From positions 36,111 to 100,110 of the forward strand of contig JAGVNJ010000064.1 of assembly GCA_020053305.1 (NCBI GenBank): 64,000 nucleotides of DNA, given 5' to 3'. Both the position numbers and the translations under genes were made by a program. Under the pieces are notes generated by a model. The model did no database searches. It had not been told where the DNA came from and saw nothing but the letters and a program-made list of their open reading frames with translations. Shown in pieces: positions 34,756 through 42,387 of this stretch. This DNA comes from Candidatus Edwardsiibacteriota bacterium. Its GTDB lineage: Bacteria > Edwardsbacteria > AC1 > EtOH8. Position 1 is the stretch's first letter; every line of letters starts with the position of its first letter.

Positions 34756-36012
34756 TTACCGTACTATCAGCATCTTCCCGGTGGCCGCCTGTCCCTGGGA
34801 TTCAAGTCTGATCAGATAAACTCCGCTGGCCACCTTGCTTCCGCCGGCATCACGGCCATTCCACTGTAAACTGTAAACTCCGGAACTTTTAAACTCGTTC
34901 ACCAATGTCCGCACTTCCTGCCCCAGCAGATTATATACTTTTATGGATGCAGGGCCGCTCTGCGGCAATTGGTAGTTTATTTTATTACCCAACACTTTCA
35001 ACTTTAAACTTTGAACTTTAAACTCTGTTTGGCTTTCCTGCCCGTCTTCTATCCCCGCCGGGCCGTAACCCTCATAAATCCGCAGGCCGGAAGTATCGCT
35101 GGCCACAAAGATCCGGTTCTCTGAAACGGCAACGCCAACTGCCTGGCCCGGTGTAACATAGTGGCCCGCTTCTGCAGGCGATGCCGGATTACTGATGTCA
35201 ATTATCCGCAGACCGGGATAGTCGTCGGCCACGTAGGCAAACTTGCCCGACACCGCCACGCTCCAGGGATTTCCCGGCGTGTCGTAAAAGCCAACTTCAC
35301 TGGGCGCAGCCGGGACGCTGATGTCGATTATCCGCAGGCCGTAATCGTAATCCGCCACATAAGCATAAACGCCCGATAGAGCCACGCTCACCGCCCGGCC
35401 CGGGGTGACGCAGAACCCGGTTTCGGCAGTGTTGGCCGTGTCCGATATGTTGATTATCCGAAGCCCGGAATAATAATCTGCCACATAAGCGTAACTGCCG
35501 GAGACCGCCACGCCATAAGCATGACCCGGCGTATCGAAGAACCCGGCTTCTGTCGGGATGTTCGGATTTGATACGTTGATTATCCTCAGCCCCGGGTCAC
35601 CATCCGCCACATAAGCATATTCGCCTGCGATTGCCACGTCATAAGCGTACTGCGGAGTGTCGTAGTAGCCAACTTCGGCGGGGTTGGTCGGATCCGATAT
35701 GTTGATTACGCTCAACCCGCCAAAGCCATTCGCCACATAGGCGTAATTGCCCGAGACAACCAGACCCCATGCGTTGCTCAATGTTTCCAAGAATCCAGCT
35801 TCGGCCGGACTGACCGGATTTGATATGTTGATTATCCTTAGTCCGCCGCCTCTGTCCCCAATATAAGCATAATTGCCGGACACTGTCACGCCATTCGCAT
35901 TTCCCGGCGTGTCGCAGAACCCAATGGACCGCACGTTGGAGCTGTCCTGCGCCTGCACCAGGCCGCACAGGCCCAGCAGGGCAATGGTAAGAACCAACAG
36001 TTTTTTGGACAT
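34756..36012 (-). CDS. Seven-repeat LVIVD beta-propeller protein with sorting domain
   Basis: The 418-residue product has a signal peptide (MSKKLLVLTIALLGLCGLVQA). Seven repeats of about 43 residues follow (roughly 28-325), each with a pattern such as GVAVSGSYAYVADYYSGLRI followed by INIS. Seven repeats suit one seven-bladed propeller. A linker at about 328-345 (EFKVQSLKLKV) comes from a TTTAAAGTTCAAAG-type DNA repeat. The last 75 residues are a sorting domain (IKVYNLLGQEVRTLV, ASGVYLIRLESQG, then GKMLIVR). It is probably cell-surface. The AAGGAG site lies eight bases before the start. The ligand is unknown. Confidence 0.8.
   Translation of the reverse strand: MSKKLLVLTIALLGLCGLVQAQDSSNVRSIGFCDTPGNANGVTVSGNYAYIGDRGGGLRIINISNPVSPAEAGFLETLSNAWGLVVSGNYAYVANGFGGLSVINISDPTNPAEVGYYDTPQYAYDVAIAGEYAYVADGDPGLRIINVSNPNIPTEAGFFDTPGHAYGVAVSGSYAYVADYYSGLRIINISDTANTAETGFCVTPGRAVSVALSGVYAYVADYDYGLRIIDISVPAAPSEVGFYDTPGNPWSVAVSGKFAYVADDYPGLRIIDISNPASPAEAGHYVTPGQAVGVAVSENRIFVASDTSGLRIYEGYGPAGIEDGQESQTEFKVQSLKLKVLGNKINYQLPQSGPASIKVYNLLGQEVRTLVNEFKSSGVYSLQWNGRDAGGSKVASGVYLIRLESQGQAATGKMLIVR
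34993..35026 (-). repeat. TTTAAAGTT repeat in the linker of the LVIVD gene
   Basis: On the minus strand the unit TTTAAAGTT(C/G)AAAG is repeated in tandem and encodes FKVQSLKLKV between the propeller and the sorting domain. It resembles repeats more usual in spacers. Confidence 0.6.
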
Positions 36013-36041
36013 GAAGTTTTTCTCCTTAAGTGTTGGGGTTT

Positions 36042-36197
36042 ATGGTTAAGGTTGTGCCGGTTAAATATGCTTTTGTTCCAGTGAAATGCCCGTTTGCACT
36101 GGTAAAATATGCTTTTGTTCCGGTAAAATACCCGATTGTACCGGTGAAATGCCGAGTTATTCCGATGGAATGCGCAGTTGATAAAGTTAAAGGCTAA
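36042..36197 (+). CDS. Possible 51-residue heptad-repeat peptide
   Basis: A plus-strand frame from ATG at 36042 to TAA at 36197 encodes MVKVV followed by six heptads of the form PVKYAFV, PVKCPFA, LVKYAFV, PVKYPIV, PVKCRVI, PMECAVD. A GGGG lies a few bases before the ATG. The heptads mirror the underlying 21-base DNA repeat, and the opposite strand is open too, so coding is uncertain. It overlaps the upstream region of the LVIVD gene. Confidence 0.3.
   Translation: MVKVVPVKYAFVPVKCPFALVKYAFVPVKYPIVPVKCRVIPMECAVDKVKG
36057..36182. repeat. Six tandem 21-base repeats
   Basis: Six units of exactly 21 bases with the general form CCGGTnAAATATGCTTTTGT(T) run head to tail. Units 1 and 3 are nearly identical, and units 5 and 6 have drifted. 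The array lies 45 bases upstream of the LVIVD gene's start codon. Confidence 0.85.
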
Positions 36198-36482
36198 ATT
36201 GTACCGTTGTTTGGGCAGAGATGAAATGTTGGTTTAGACCCGCAATAATATAATAACTGAACTTTTGCAAATCTCACGGTTTCTTTAAAATCAGCTCATG
36301 CGCCAATTCTGCGCGCTCTTTAGGAGGCAGTTTAAGAGCTTTGTTTGCTATTTCTTGCAGTAGCAAGGGATGATTTCTCTCCTTTGTGTTTTAACCTCAC
36401 AAATAATTTTATACCGAAGGACGTTAAGTGTGCTGCGGCTACGAAGTCTGCGCTTTCGGGAAGAGGAAGCCGGGCCGCCTGC
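36198..36482. other. Spacer without recognisable gene
   Basis: No reading frame with a plausible ribosome site is seen, and there is no hairpin with a T-tract. A short stretch near 36300-36360 (CATGCGCCAATTCTGCGCGC) reads on the minus strand like degraded coding sequence, but no family is recognised. Confidence 0.3.
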
Positions 36483-37511
36483 CTATTTGTCCTTCTCCTG
36501 CACTTTTTGATAAATCTCCCGCGTGATCTGGGACGATTTGGCCGCGCCCTCGATCGCCTTGACCGCGATCTCCTGCACCTGCTTGCCGGCCGTATCCGCC
36601 TTGGCCGCCAGTTGAGTCAGCTGGGCGTCATTTTCCTTGATTTTTGCCTCCAGCATGGAAACCATCTGTTGATGAAGTTTCTGCTCGCTTTCCATCTCCT
36701 TTTTCAGCATGCTGATTTCATGTTGATACCGCTGCTCGATCTCAATTACGGCGTTAGCCTTTGCTTCTGCCGTTTGTTTTTGCAGTTCGGCGGGGAAGGC
36801 CCCGGCTTTGGCCTTAAGCTCGGCGTATTCCGTTTCCTTCAGCGCCACGGCCTCCATTCGCGCCTTGAGGTCCCGCTCAAAAGCCTCGCGTTTTTCCAGA
36901 ATTTCTTTTTCCAACGCCGCTTTCCCGGCTTCGTAAGCGTCCTGCTCCAGCTTTCTCTGGCGATCGCGCTGGTAGATGAATTCTTCCTCCTCCTGTTTCC
37001 GCTCCTTTTCAATTTGCAGCTTCCGGTCTTTGACTATCTGGGCCGTCCGTTCTTCTTCCTGTTTCCAGGCTATCCGCTTTTCTTCCATATTTTCATCGAA
37101 CGACTGCTCGGCCTGCCGCATCTCTTGTTCGAAATCGCTTTTCTTCTCCTGCTGGGCCCTGATCAAGGCCGTCAGGCTGTCGGCCTCTGCCATTATCTCG
37201 TGGATTTGCTCAAGCCCTTCTTTTTCAACGGCTATGGCCTTTTCCAAACCATCCAACTCCTTGTGATTCTCCAGCAATTTTGCTTCGATCTGGTCAAAGG
37301 CCTTGCCGACCTCCAGCTTGACGGCTGCCAGGCTGCCGACGATGGAATCCATGGTCAGACCGCCGGCCTTTTGCACCAATTCCTGTTTTTCGGCCCGCAC
37401 CTTCTGCTCGCGTTTGTCGGACGACTTCTCCTCCTTGACCTGCTTGAGCAGATCGTCGTATGCCTTCAGGATCTCGACCTTGGAGCTTTTTAGAGATACT
37501 TCTTCAGCCAT
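36483..37511 (-). CDS. Long coiled-coil protein, unknown
   Basis: The 342-residue protein is almost entirely helical and highly charged, with heptad-like Glu/Lys/Gln stretches from about 60 to 335 (for example RKLQIEKERKQEEEEFIYQR). There is no signal peptide or membrane segment. It may be a structural or filament-forming cytosolic protein, but the family is not recognised. A strong AGGAAGGAA site precedes the ATG. Neighbours give no hint of function. Confidence 0.65.
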   Translation of the reverse strand: MAEEVSLKSSKVEILKAYDDLLKQVKEEKSSDKREQKVRAEKQELVQKAGGLTMDSIVGSLAAVKLEVGKAFDQIEAKLLENHKELDGLEKAIAVEKEGLEQIHEIMAEADSLTALIRAQQEKKSDFEQEMRQAEQSFDENMEEKRIAWKQEEERTAQIVKDRKLQIEKERKQEEEEFIYQRDRQRKLEQDAYEAGKAALEKEILEKREAFERDLKARMEAVALKETEYAELKAKAGAFPAELQKQTAEAKANAVIEIEQRYQHEISMLKKEMESEQKLHQQMVSMLEAKIKENDAQLTQLAAKADTAGKQVQEIAVKAIEGAAKSSQITREIYQKVQEKDK

Positions 37512-37628
37512 TGCCGTTCCTTCCTAAATTATTTTAACTGATCCACGGCCTAAAGGCCGCGGCAAATATTTAAAATCTTAATTCTCTCAAACCTTTCTAA
37601 CGTTTTTTACAAACAGCCCCCGGTCCAG

Positions 37629-37767
37629 CGCAGCTTCTGCTCCTTGGCCGTCCTACGGCAAGTTTACCCCGCAGGATGCAGTGGCTCAGGACAAGCCCTT
37701 CGGCGCCGCTCAGGACAAGCCTTCACATCGTCCAGCCGACCGATGGGCGTGTTGTGGGGCGCGGACC
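37629..37767 (-). pseudogene. Broken copy of the gcvPB 3' end
   Basis: The right part (about 37722-37765) reads HNTPIGRLDDVKA on the minus strand, matching NNTPIGRLDDVKA of gcvPB (38177-39664). The left part (37629-37650) matches the sequence for the EPKLCYRG end. A 70-base insert with two copies of CTTGTCCTGAGC-type repeat separates them. It looks like a partial duplication of gcvPB, later interrupted by repeat sequence. The intact gcvPB is 410 bases away. Confidence 0.65.
37682..37723. repeat. Paired GCTCAGGACAAG repeats
   Basis: GGCTCAGGACAAGCCCTTCG and CGCTCAGGACAAGCCTTC lie in tandem inside the broken gcvPB copy. The CTTGTCCTGAGC/TTCGACAGGCTCAG motif is a common interspersed repeat; related copies lie at 43434-43457 and near 60108-60130. 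Confidence 0.6.
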
Positions 37768-37824
37768 AGGCCGTTCATTGACCGTATGTCTACTATTATA
37801 TGCTCCTAGTAATAAGCGCGATGG

Positions 37825-38121
37825 TCACGCGGCATACCGCACCGAGCCTAAAATATGCTGCTGCAACCTCGGCTTGACCGCCTCCGGGATCACCAGATCT
37901 ACCGGCCGGCGCAATAAATGCTCGAGCTGGAACTTGAGGTCCATATAATTGTCGAATGTCTTACGCCCCGGTTCAAACTCTACCAGCAAGTCGATGTCGC
38001 TGTCCTCGTTTTGTTCGTTTCTCAGAAACGACCCGAACAGTCCTATGCGTTGAATACCGTATTGCTTCAACGAACCGATGTTTTGGGCAAGAATTGATAA
38101 TATTTGTTCCGCGTTCAACAT
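37825..38121 (-). CDS. Minimal nucleotidyltransferase (MNT family)
   Basis: The start at 38121 (MLNAEQILSILAQN) gives 98 residues. A longer upstream extension is made only of a TTTAAACC-type spacer repeat. The catalytic motif GLFGSFLRNEQNEDSDIDLL carries the GSF and DxD residues of pol-beta-type nucleotidyltransferases. Such proteins are usually the antitoxin half of HEPN/MNT modules and AMPylate the HEPN toxin. No HEPN gene is adjacent on either side, so this appears to be an orphan. An AAAAGG site precedes the ATG. Confidence 0.8.
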   Translation of the reverse strand: MLNAEQILSILAQNIGSLKQYGIQRIGLFGSFLRNEQNEDSDIDLLVEFEPGRKTFDNYMDLKFQLEHLLRRPVDLVIPEAVKPRLQQHILGSVRYAA

Positions 38122-38128
38122 GCCATAC

Positions 38129-38173
38129 CTTTTAACCCTTTCAACCTTTTTGAACCTTTTAAACTGTTTGAAC
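38129..38173. repeat. Degenerate TTTnAACC decamer array
   Basis: Five imperfect units (TTTTAACCC, TTTCAACCT, TTTTGAACC, TTTTAAACTG, TTTGAACA) run in tandem between gcvPB and the nucleotidyltransferase. Similar arrays occur at 33306-33343, 34723-34752 and 52640-52676. Confidence 0.55.
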
Positions 38174-38176
38174 AAA

Positions 38177-39664
38177 TTACAGGCACTCCCCGCGGTAGCA
38201 CAGCTTGGGCTCCTTGACCGCCTTGACGTCATCCAGCCGACCGATGGGCGTATTGTTGGGGGCGCTTTTGACGATTTCCGGCGTCTTCTCGATCTCTTCG
38301 GCTATCTTCTTCATGGTGGCGATGAAGGCATCCAGCGTCTCTTTGCTCTCGGTCTCGGTGGGCTCGATCATGATGGCCTCGGGCACGATCAGCGGAAAAT
38401 ATATGGTCGGAGCGTGATAGCCGTAATCCAGCAGCCGCTTGGCGATATCCAGGGTCTTGACGCCCTGATCGCGAAATTTCACACCGGAGAAGACGCACTC
38501 GTGCTTGCAATGGGCCTTGTAGGGCAGGTCGTAGATGCCCTCCAGCGACCGCATGATATAATTGGCGTTGATGATGGCGTTCTCGGAAGCGGCCCGGACG
38601 CCGTCCGGGCCCAGCATCCGCAGATAGGTGTAGGCCTTGACCATCACCAAAAAATTGCCGAAGAAGGAGTGGACCTTGCCGATGCTTTCGGGGCGGTTGT
38701 GGTCCAGATAATATTCGACATCCTTGAGCCACTTCTCGCTCTCCTGGGGATCCTGCCGGCCTTTTATGACCGGAGTGGGCAGGAACGGCTCCAGCATCTT
38801 TTTGACCGCCACCCCGCCGCCGCCCGGGCCGCCGCCGCCGTGGGGCGTGGCGAAGGTCTTGTGCAGGTTGAAGTGCATGGCGTCTATCCCCATGTCGCCG
38901 GGCCGGACGATGCCCATCAGGGCGTTGAGGTTGGCCCCGTCCATGAACACCAGCCCGCCCACATCGTGGACCATCTTGGTGAGGGTACAGATGTCCTTCT
39001 CGAAAATTCCCAGGGTGTTGGGGTTGGTCAGCATCAGGGCCGCCACCTCGCCGTCCAGGTGGGCCTTCAGGTCCTCGGGGTCCAGCAGTCCCTGGGCGTT
39101 GGATTTTATCTGAACCGACCGGTAGCCGCAGAGGGTGGCCGAGGCCGGGTTGGTGCCGTGGGCCGAATCGGGGATCAGTATTTTGCTGCGGGGATTTCCA
39201 TTCTTGACATGGTAGGCCCGGATCATCATCAGGGCGGTCAGCTCGCCGTGGGCCCCGGCCACCGGCTGCAGGGAGATGGCCTCCAACCCGGCGATCCGGC
39301 ACAATTGATCGCCCAGTTCGTTCATCAGCCGCAGGGCGCCCTGCATGTCCGCCTCATCCTGCAGGGGATGCAGCCCGGTGAAGCCCGGCAGGCGGGACAT
39401 GTCCTCGTTGATCTTGGGATTATATTTCATGGTGCAGGAGCCTAAAGGGTAAAAACCCTTGTCCACATGATGATTCAGGGTGGACAGCCTGACGAAATGG
39501 CGCATCACGTCTATCTCCGAGACCTGGGGCAGGCCGGAGAGGTCGGACCGGATGTATTTCTCGGGGATCAGCTGGTTGACGGCCTTAACTGGCACATCGC
39601 AGGCCGGCAGGGGATGTCCCTTGCGGCCAGCGGATGACAGCTCGAAAATGCTCTTCTCTATCAT
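38177..39664 (-). CDS. gcvPB: Glycine dehydrogenase (decarboxylating) subunit 2
   Basis: This 495-residue protein is the PLP-bearing subunit of the two-subunit P-protein. It decarboxylates glycine and passes the aminomethyl group to lipoyl-GcvH. The PLP lysine is K269 in NLHKTFATPHGGGGPGGGG. Other family marks are STLNHHVDKGFYPLGSCTMK and PDSAHGTNPASA. The subunit 1 gene and gcvT/gcvH are not in the window, so the complex is scattered in this genome. A broken copy of its 3' end lies at 37629-37767. Confidence 0.96.
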   Translation of the reverse strand: MIEKSIFELSSAGRKGHPLPACDVPVKAVNQLIPEKYIRSDLSGLPQVSEIDVMRHFVRLSTLNHHVDKGFYPLGSCTMKYNPKINEDMSRLPGFTGLHPLQDEADMQGALRLMNELGDQLCRIAGLEAISLQPVAGAHGELTALMMIRAYHVKNGNPRSKILIPDSAHGTNPASATLCGYRSVQIKSNAQGLLDPEDLKAHLDGEVAALMLTNPNTLGIFEKDICTLTKMVHDVGGLVFMDGANLNALMGIVRPGDMGIDAMHFNLHKTFATPHGGGGPGGGGVAVKKMLEPFLPTPVIKGRQDPQESEKWLKDVEYYLDHNRPESIGKVHSFFGNFLVMVKAYTYLRMLGPDGVRAASENAIINANYIMRSLEGIYDLPYKAHCKHECVFSGVKFRDQGVKTLDIAKRLLDYGYHAPTIYFPLIVPEAIMIEPTETESKETLDAFIATMKKIAEEIEKTPEIVKSAPNNTPIGRLDDVKAVKEPKLCYRGECL

Positions 39665-39775
39665 GGAAATCCTTAAACAATGTGTTGTAGCATAACAGCA
39701 TAGGATATCATTAAAGGGTGGATGATGTCAAGACAAAATTAAAATTGGCCGGAAATGGGTAATTATATCTTCAAA

Positions 39776-39853
39776 GCGGGGCGCGACGGTGAAGGACGGC
39801 AACTGGGATCGTGCCGCAGAAGTTTCAATCCACGCGCCCACGCGGGGCGCGAC
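39776..39853 (-). CRISPR. Two-repeat remnant of a type I-C-like CRISPR array
   Basis: A 32-base repeat at 39822-39853 reads GTTTCAATCCACGCGCCCAC then GCGGGGCGCGAC on the plus strand. It matches the type I-C repeat pattern, with a GC-rich palindromic core (GCGCCC...GGGCGC) and an ATTGAAAC end on the minus strand. A 34-base spacer (39788-39821) separates it from the last 12 bases of a second repeat, GCGGGGCGCGAC (39776-39787). There is no leader and no cas gene in the window. On the minus strand the second repeat keeps only its first 12 bases, as often seen at a degenerate trailer end. Confidence 0.8.
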
Positions 39854-39874
39854 CAAAACCGCCCATACGGTTTC

Positions 39875-40756
39875 CTACCGCCGCTTCTTCCTCCTGGCCT
39901 TCCGGGCCGCCTTGGCCTTGTTCCTGGCCTTCTGCTTGGCCTTCCGCTCCCCGGCGGCGGCCAGCTTTTCCGAGAACATGGCGTTCTCGATCTCGATCCT
40001 TACCGCCTCCCGCATCCGCTCCCGCTCCGGGATGGGCGGGATCAGCCCCATCTCCACCTTCACATCCTCGATGTCGCCCAGTATATTTTCATCCATGCAT
40101 TCCTCATCATAGGCCCGCTCGATCAGCGGCATGGCTTCCACCGCCTTCAAGTCGCAAAGGTACGAGACGATGAAAGCGTTCAGCTTCGGGTCCTGTTTCT
40201 TATAGCCTTCCAGCTTCCGGTTGAGCAGCTTGATGCAGCGCCCCCGGCTGTCCGGATGCCGTTTGGCGATCTCCTCGGCGGCGTTGACCGCAGCGATATG
40301 CCCGAACAGGCTATGCTTCCGGTCAAGGTATTGCTCTACGTACGGAAACGTCTCCGGGCCGATCATTCCCAGCACCGCGGGTATCTCCTCCATGGCCCAG
40401 TCATCGTCGTTCTCGTCCGCCTCGTCCAACAGTTCCAACAGCGGCGCCGCGGCGGAGACGGCGCGCAGCTGCCCCAATGCCCGCCAGGCGTGCACCGGCG
40501 CCCAGACCTCGGGGTCGTCCTCGAAAGACTCGAAGTTCATCTCGCGGTCGGCGGCCAGGCGCGTCAGCTCCGGGGCATGGGCTTCGGAAAGTCCCATCGT
40601 TTTGTAGTCGAGCCAGTCCTTTTTCCCAGGCTCGCCCAGCTTCAACAGGCCGGCCACCGGCGGTTTATAGGCGCCGACCCCGCCTTTTCCCAGGTTAGTT
40701 TCAGGGCACCGGAATATTTTGAAACGCAAAGGCCCCGACAATGCTTTGCGGAACAT
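39875..40756 (-). CDS. HEAT-like repeat protein with basic tail
   Basis: The 293-residue protein has helical-repeat segments through about 45-240, with conserved-looking blocks WAPVHAWRALGQLRAVSAAA, MEEIPAVLGMIGPETFPYV and LNAFIVSYLCDLKAVEAMPL. The last 25 residues are a dense Lys/Arg tail (KQKARNKAKAARKARRKKRR) suited to nucleic-acid binding. A GGAGG site lies nine bases before the ATG. It is three bases downstream of the DGQHR gene, so they form a pair. I know similar helical-repeat proteins only as uncharacterised. Confidence 0.65.
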   Translation of the reverse strand: MFRKALSGPLRFKIFRCPETNLGKGGVGAYKPPVAGLLKLGEPGKKDWLDYKTMGLSEAHAPELTRLAADREMNFESFEDDPEVWAPVHAWRALGQLRAVSAAAPLLELLDEADENDDDWAMEEIPAVLGMIGPETFPYVEQYLDRKHSLFGHIAAVNAAEEIAKRHPDSRGRCIKLLNRKLEGYKKQDPKLNAFIVSYLCDLKAVEAMPLIERAYDEECMDENILGDIEDVKVEMGLIPPIPERERMREAVRIEIENAMFSEKLAAAGERKAKQKARNKAKAARKARRKKRR

Positions 40757-40759
40757 CGG

Positions 40760-41899
40760 CTACGACCTCCCCGGCCCGGCCATCCCCAGCGCCTTGCCTA
40801 TCCTCCGGCGGATTATCTCCACCCGCTCCACCTGGCCCTTGGCGGCGAACCTTTCGTAGAAGTCCTCGCGGCGGAACTCGCGCTCCATCTCGGAGATCGG
40901 CTTCAGCTTTTCGGCCAGCAAGGCCCCCATTTCCCCCTGATGTTCCCGCAACTCCCCGCCCCAGGCCGCGGCCGCGTCGCCGGCCAGCCTGATCAGGGCC
41001 TTGAGGGTAACGTCCCGGGTAGCCATGTATTTTTTATTGTCCCCCCAGGATTGTCCGAAATTATCCCTGGCAGCCTTGAAAAAATCCCTCACGAAACCGT
41101 AGCCCCCCGAACGGCTCCATCCCCGTCCGTCTTTAAAAAACGGCTCCGCCTCCCGGCGCTGTATCAAACGGTGTATCTCGCCGAAGATCTGCGCCTGGTT
41201 GATCCACATATCCTGCTGAGAACGTCCGCCCAGCATATTGATATGGTACCTCAGCGGGGAATCCCCCTCGGCGTAGAGATCCCGCACCAGGGTCGCAGCG
41301 TACTTCTTCTCTTGATCGGCGCCCCAGCTTATTTTTTCAAAGAGGTCTATGATGTGCGATTTATTGATCCGGGTGTGGGTGGAGTTGATGATGACGAACA
41401 TCTCGGTGGCGAACTCGGCCGCCTTGCCGTCGAAGATGACGCAGGGCACTTCGATCTTTGGGTCGGCATCCTTCTCCGTAAGATGGAAATGCAGGCCGGC
41501 CAGGCGGTGCTGGCCGTCTATGATCAGGAATTTATCGCCCGGCTCCTCCAGATCCCCGGTCCGCTCGTGTCCGGCCAAAGGCCTGAAGGCCAGCTCCTCG
41601 GGGGTAAAAAGCAGCACCGCTCCCGGTATTATAGGCTGGTCGGTCTCGTTGCGATAGAAATCGCGTATCTGCCGGACCTTGCGGCGGTTCAACTGGCGCT
41701 GAAAGGCCCCGGAACTTTTCTCTATGTTCATGATGAACTGCTCCACCTCGTCGGCTTGTCTGGGCGGCTCCCCACCCACGCTCTCGCCCCGCTCCCCGTA
41801 GAACCGGGACATGAAGCGCACCTTGTTCAAAAGATCTCCGGCCGGGTAGCTGACGAAGTAAAACTCTGCGTCCTTCTGGCGCATTCGCAGGGCTAACAT
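40760..41899 (-). CDS. DGQHR-domain protein
   Basis: The 379-residue protein carries the diagnostic DGQHR motif at 128-132 (FLIIDGQHRLAGLHF), followed by FVIINSTHTRINKSHIIDLF, a second conserved block of the family. DGQHR domains occur in DndB, the regulator of DNA phosphorothioation, and in DNA-modification and defence-linked proteins. No dndCDE genes are in the window, so the link to modification is only by family. The adjacent HEAT-like gene and the CRISPR remnant suit a defence context. Molecular activity is unknown. Confidence 0.75.
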   Translation of the reverse strand: MLALRMRQKDAEFYFVSYPAGDLLNKVRFMSRFYGERGESVGGEPPRQADEVEQFIMNIEKSSGAFQRQLNRRKVRQIRDFYRNETDQPIIPGAVLLFTPEELAFRPLAGHERTGDLEEPGDKFLIIDGQHRLAGLHFHLTEKDADPKIEVPCVIFDGKAAEFATEMFVIINSTHTRINKSHIIDLFEKISWGADQEKKYAATLVRDLYAEGDSPLRYHINMLGGRSQQDMWINQAQIFGEIHRLIQRREAEPFFKDGRGWSRSGGYGFVRDFFKAARDNFGQSWGDNKKYMATRDVTLKALIRLAGDAAAAWGGELREHQGEMGALLAEKLKPISEMEREFRREDFYERFAAKGQVERVEIIRRRIGKALGMAGPGRS

Positions 41900-42048
41900 G
41901 GCATACCTCCATAAAGGTTATTTCTTTTTATTGCAGTTATTACAAGACAGGAACCGCGGAGCGCCTGCCGTTGGCCGAGTGGCCGGTGGTGGCGATACGC
42001 TTCGGCAGAGTTTACGCCGGGTCCGCCGCGGCGGGGCGACAAAAACAA

Positions 42049-42104
42049 TTAATGGCCCAACCCCAGCCTTCCCAATGGGGTAGATTTTAAGGAGTCGGGC
42101 CATT
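42049..42104 (-). terminator. Nested hairpin terminator after the TPR/86-residue operon
   Basis: On the minus strand AATGGCCC and GGGCCATT form the outer stem, and ACCCCA/TGGGGT an inner one. AATTGTTTTTG follows. It lies about 25 bases after the stop of the 86-residue gene, so it probably ends that transcript. Confidence 0.55.
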
Positions 42105-42126
42105 AAGTAAAACTATCCGTTAATTT

Positions 42127-42387
42127 TTAGTCTGACGGTGGTACTGGTGGCTGGTAAATATTCTGTGTGCCGGGATCTACTGCCTTAATAGTCGCCTCGG
42201 CCTCCGCCAGGGAATCGTATGTCCCAAAAGCGCCGGCAATAGCAAACTCGTCAATGGATTTTTCCGAAGTATAATACCAGATATTATTCTCTTTAAGACT
42301 TTTGGAATTCTGGTATGCCTGCTCCGTTGTCGGATGGACTATATACTTTTTCACGTTCCCGGCTAACTTTATGCCAATATAGATCAT
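42127..42387 (-). CDS. Small 86-residue protein after the TPR gene
   Basis: The protein has no signal peptide or membrane helix. It begins MIYIGIKLAGNVKKYIVHPT, has an acidic SLAEAEATIKAVD helix and ends with a proline-rich YQPPVPPSD tail. A perfect AAAGGAGGTGA site lies eight bases before the ATG. The start overlaps the TPR gene's stop by four bases, which implies tight coupling. I do not recognise a family. It may be a partner or ligand of the TPR protein. Confidence 0.6.
   Translation of the reverse strand: MIYIGIKLAGNVKKYIVHPTTEQAYQNSKSLKENNIWYYTSEKSIDEFAIAGAFGTYDSLAEAEATIKAVDPGTQNIYQPPVPPSD

Noticed and set aside
37825-38232. A HEPN/MNT toxin-antitoxin pair
   Set aside because: Only the nucleotidyltransferase is present. 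The flanking sequence holds gcvPB and its broken copy, with no HEPN gene.
38122-38232. Longer N-terminus of the nucleotidyltransferase
   Set aside because: The extra residues come from a TTTnAACC spacer repeat and the gcvPB end. The ATG at 38121 has its own ribosome site.
39789-39860. Peptide reading VSIHAPTRGATK
   Set aside because: This is the well-known accidental translation of a type I-C CRISPR repeat, not a protein.
39755-41896. Long plus-strand open frame of 713 codons
   Set aside because: It lies opposite the HEAT-like and DGQHR genes, which have recognisable motifs and ribosome sites. Its start region translates the CRISPR repeat, and the composition (His, Arg, Pro, Gly) is that of an antisense frame.
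40760-41899. A Dnd phosphorothioation system
   Set aside because: Only a DGQHR-domain protein is seen. No dndA, C, D or E homologue is in the window.
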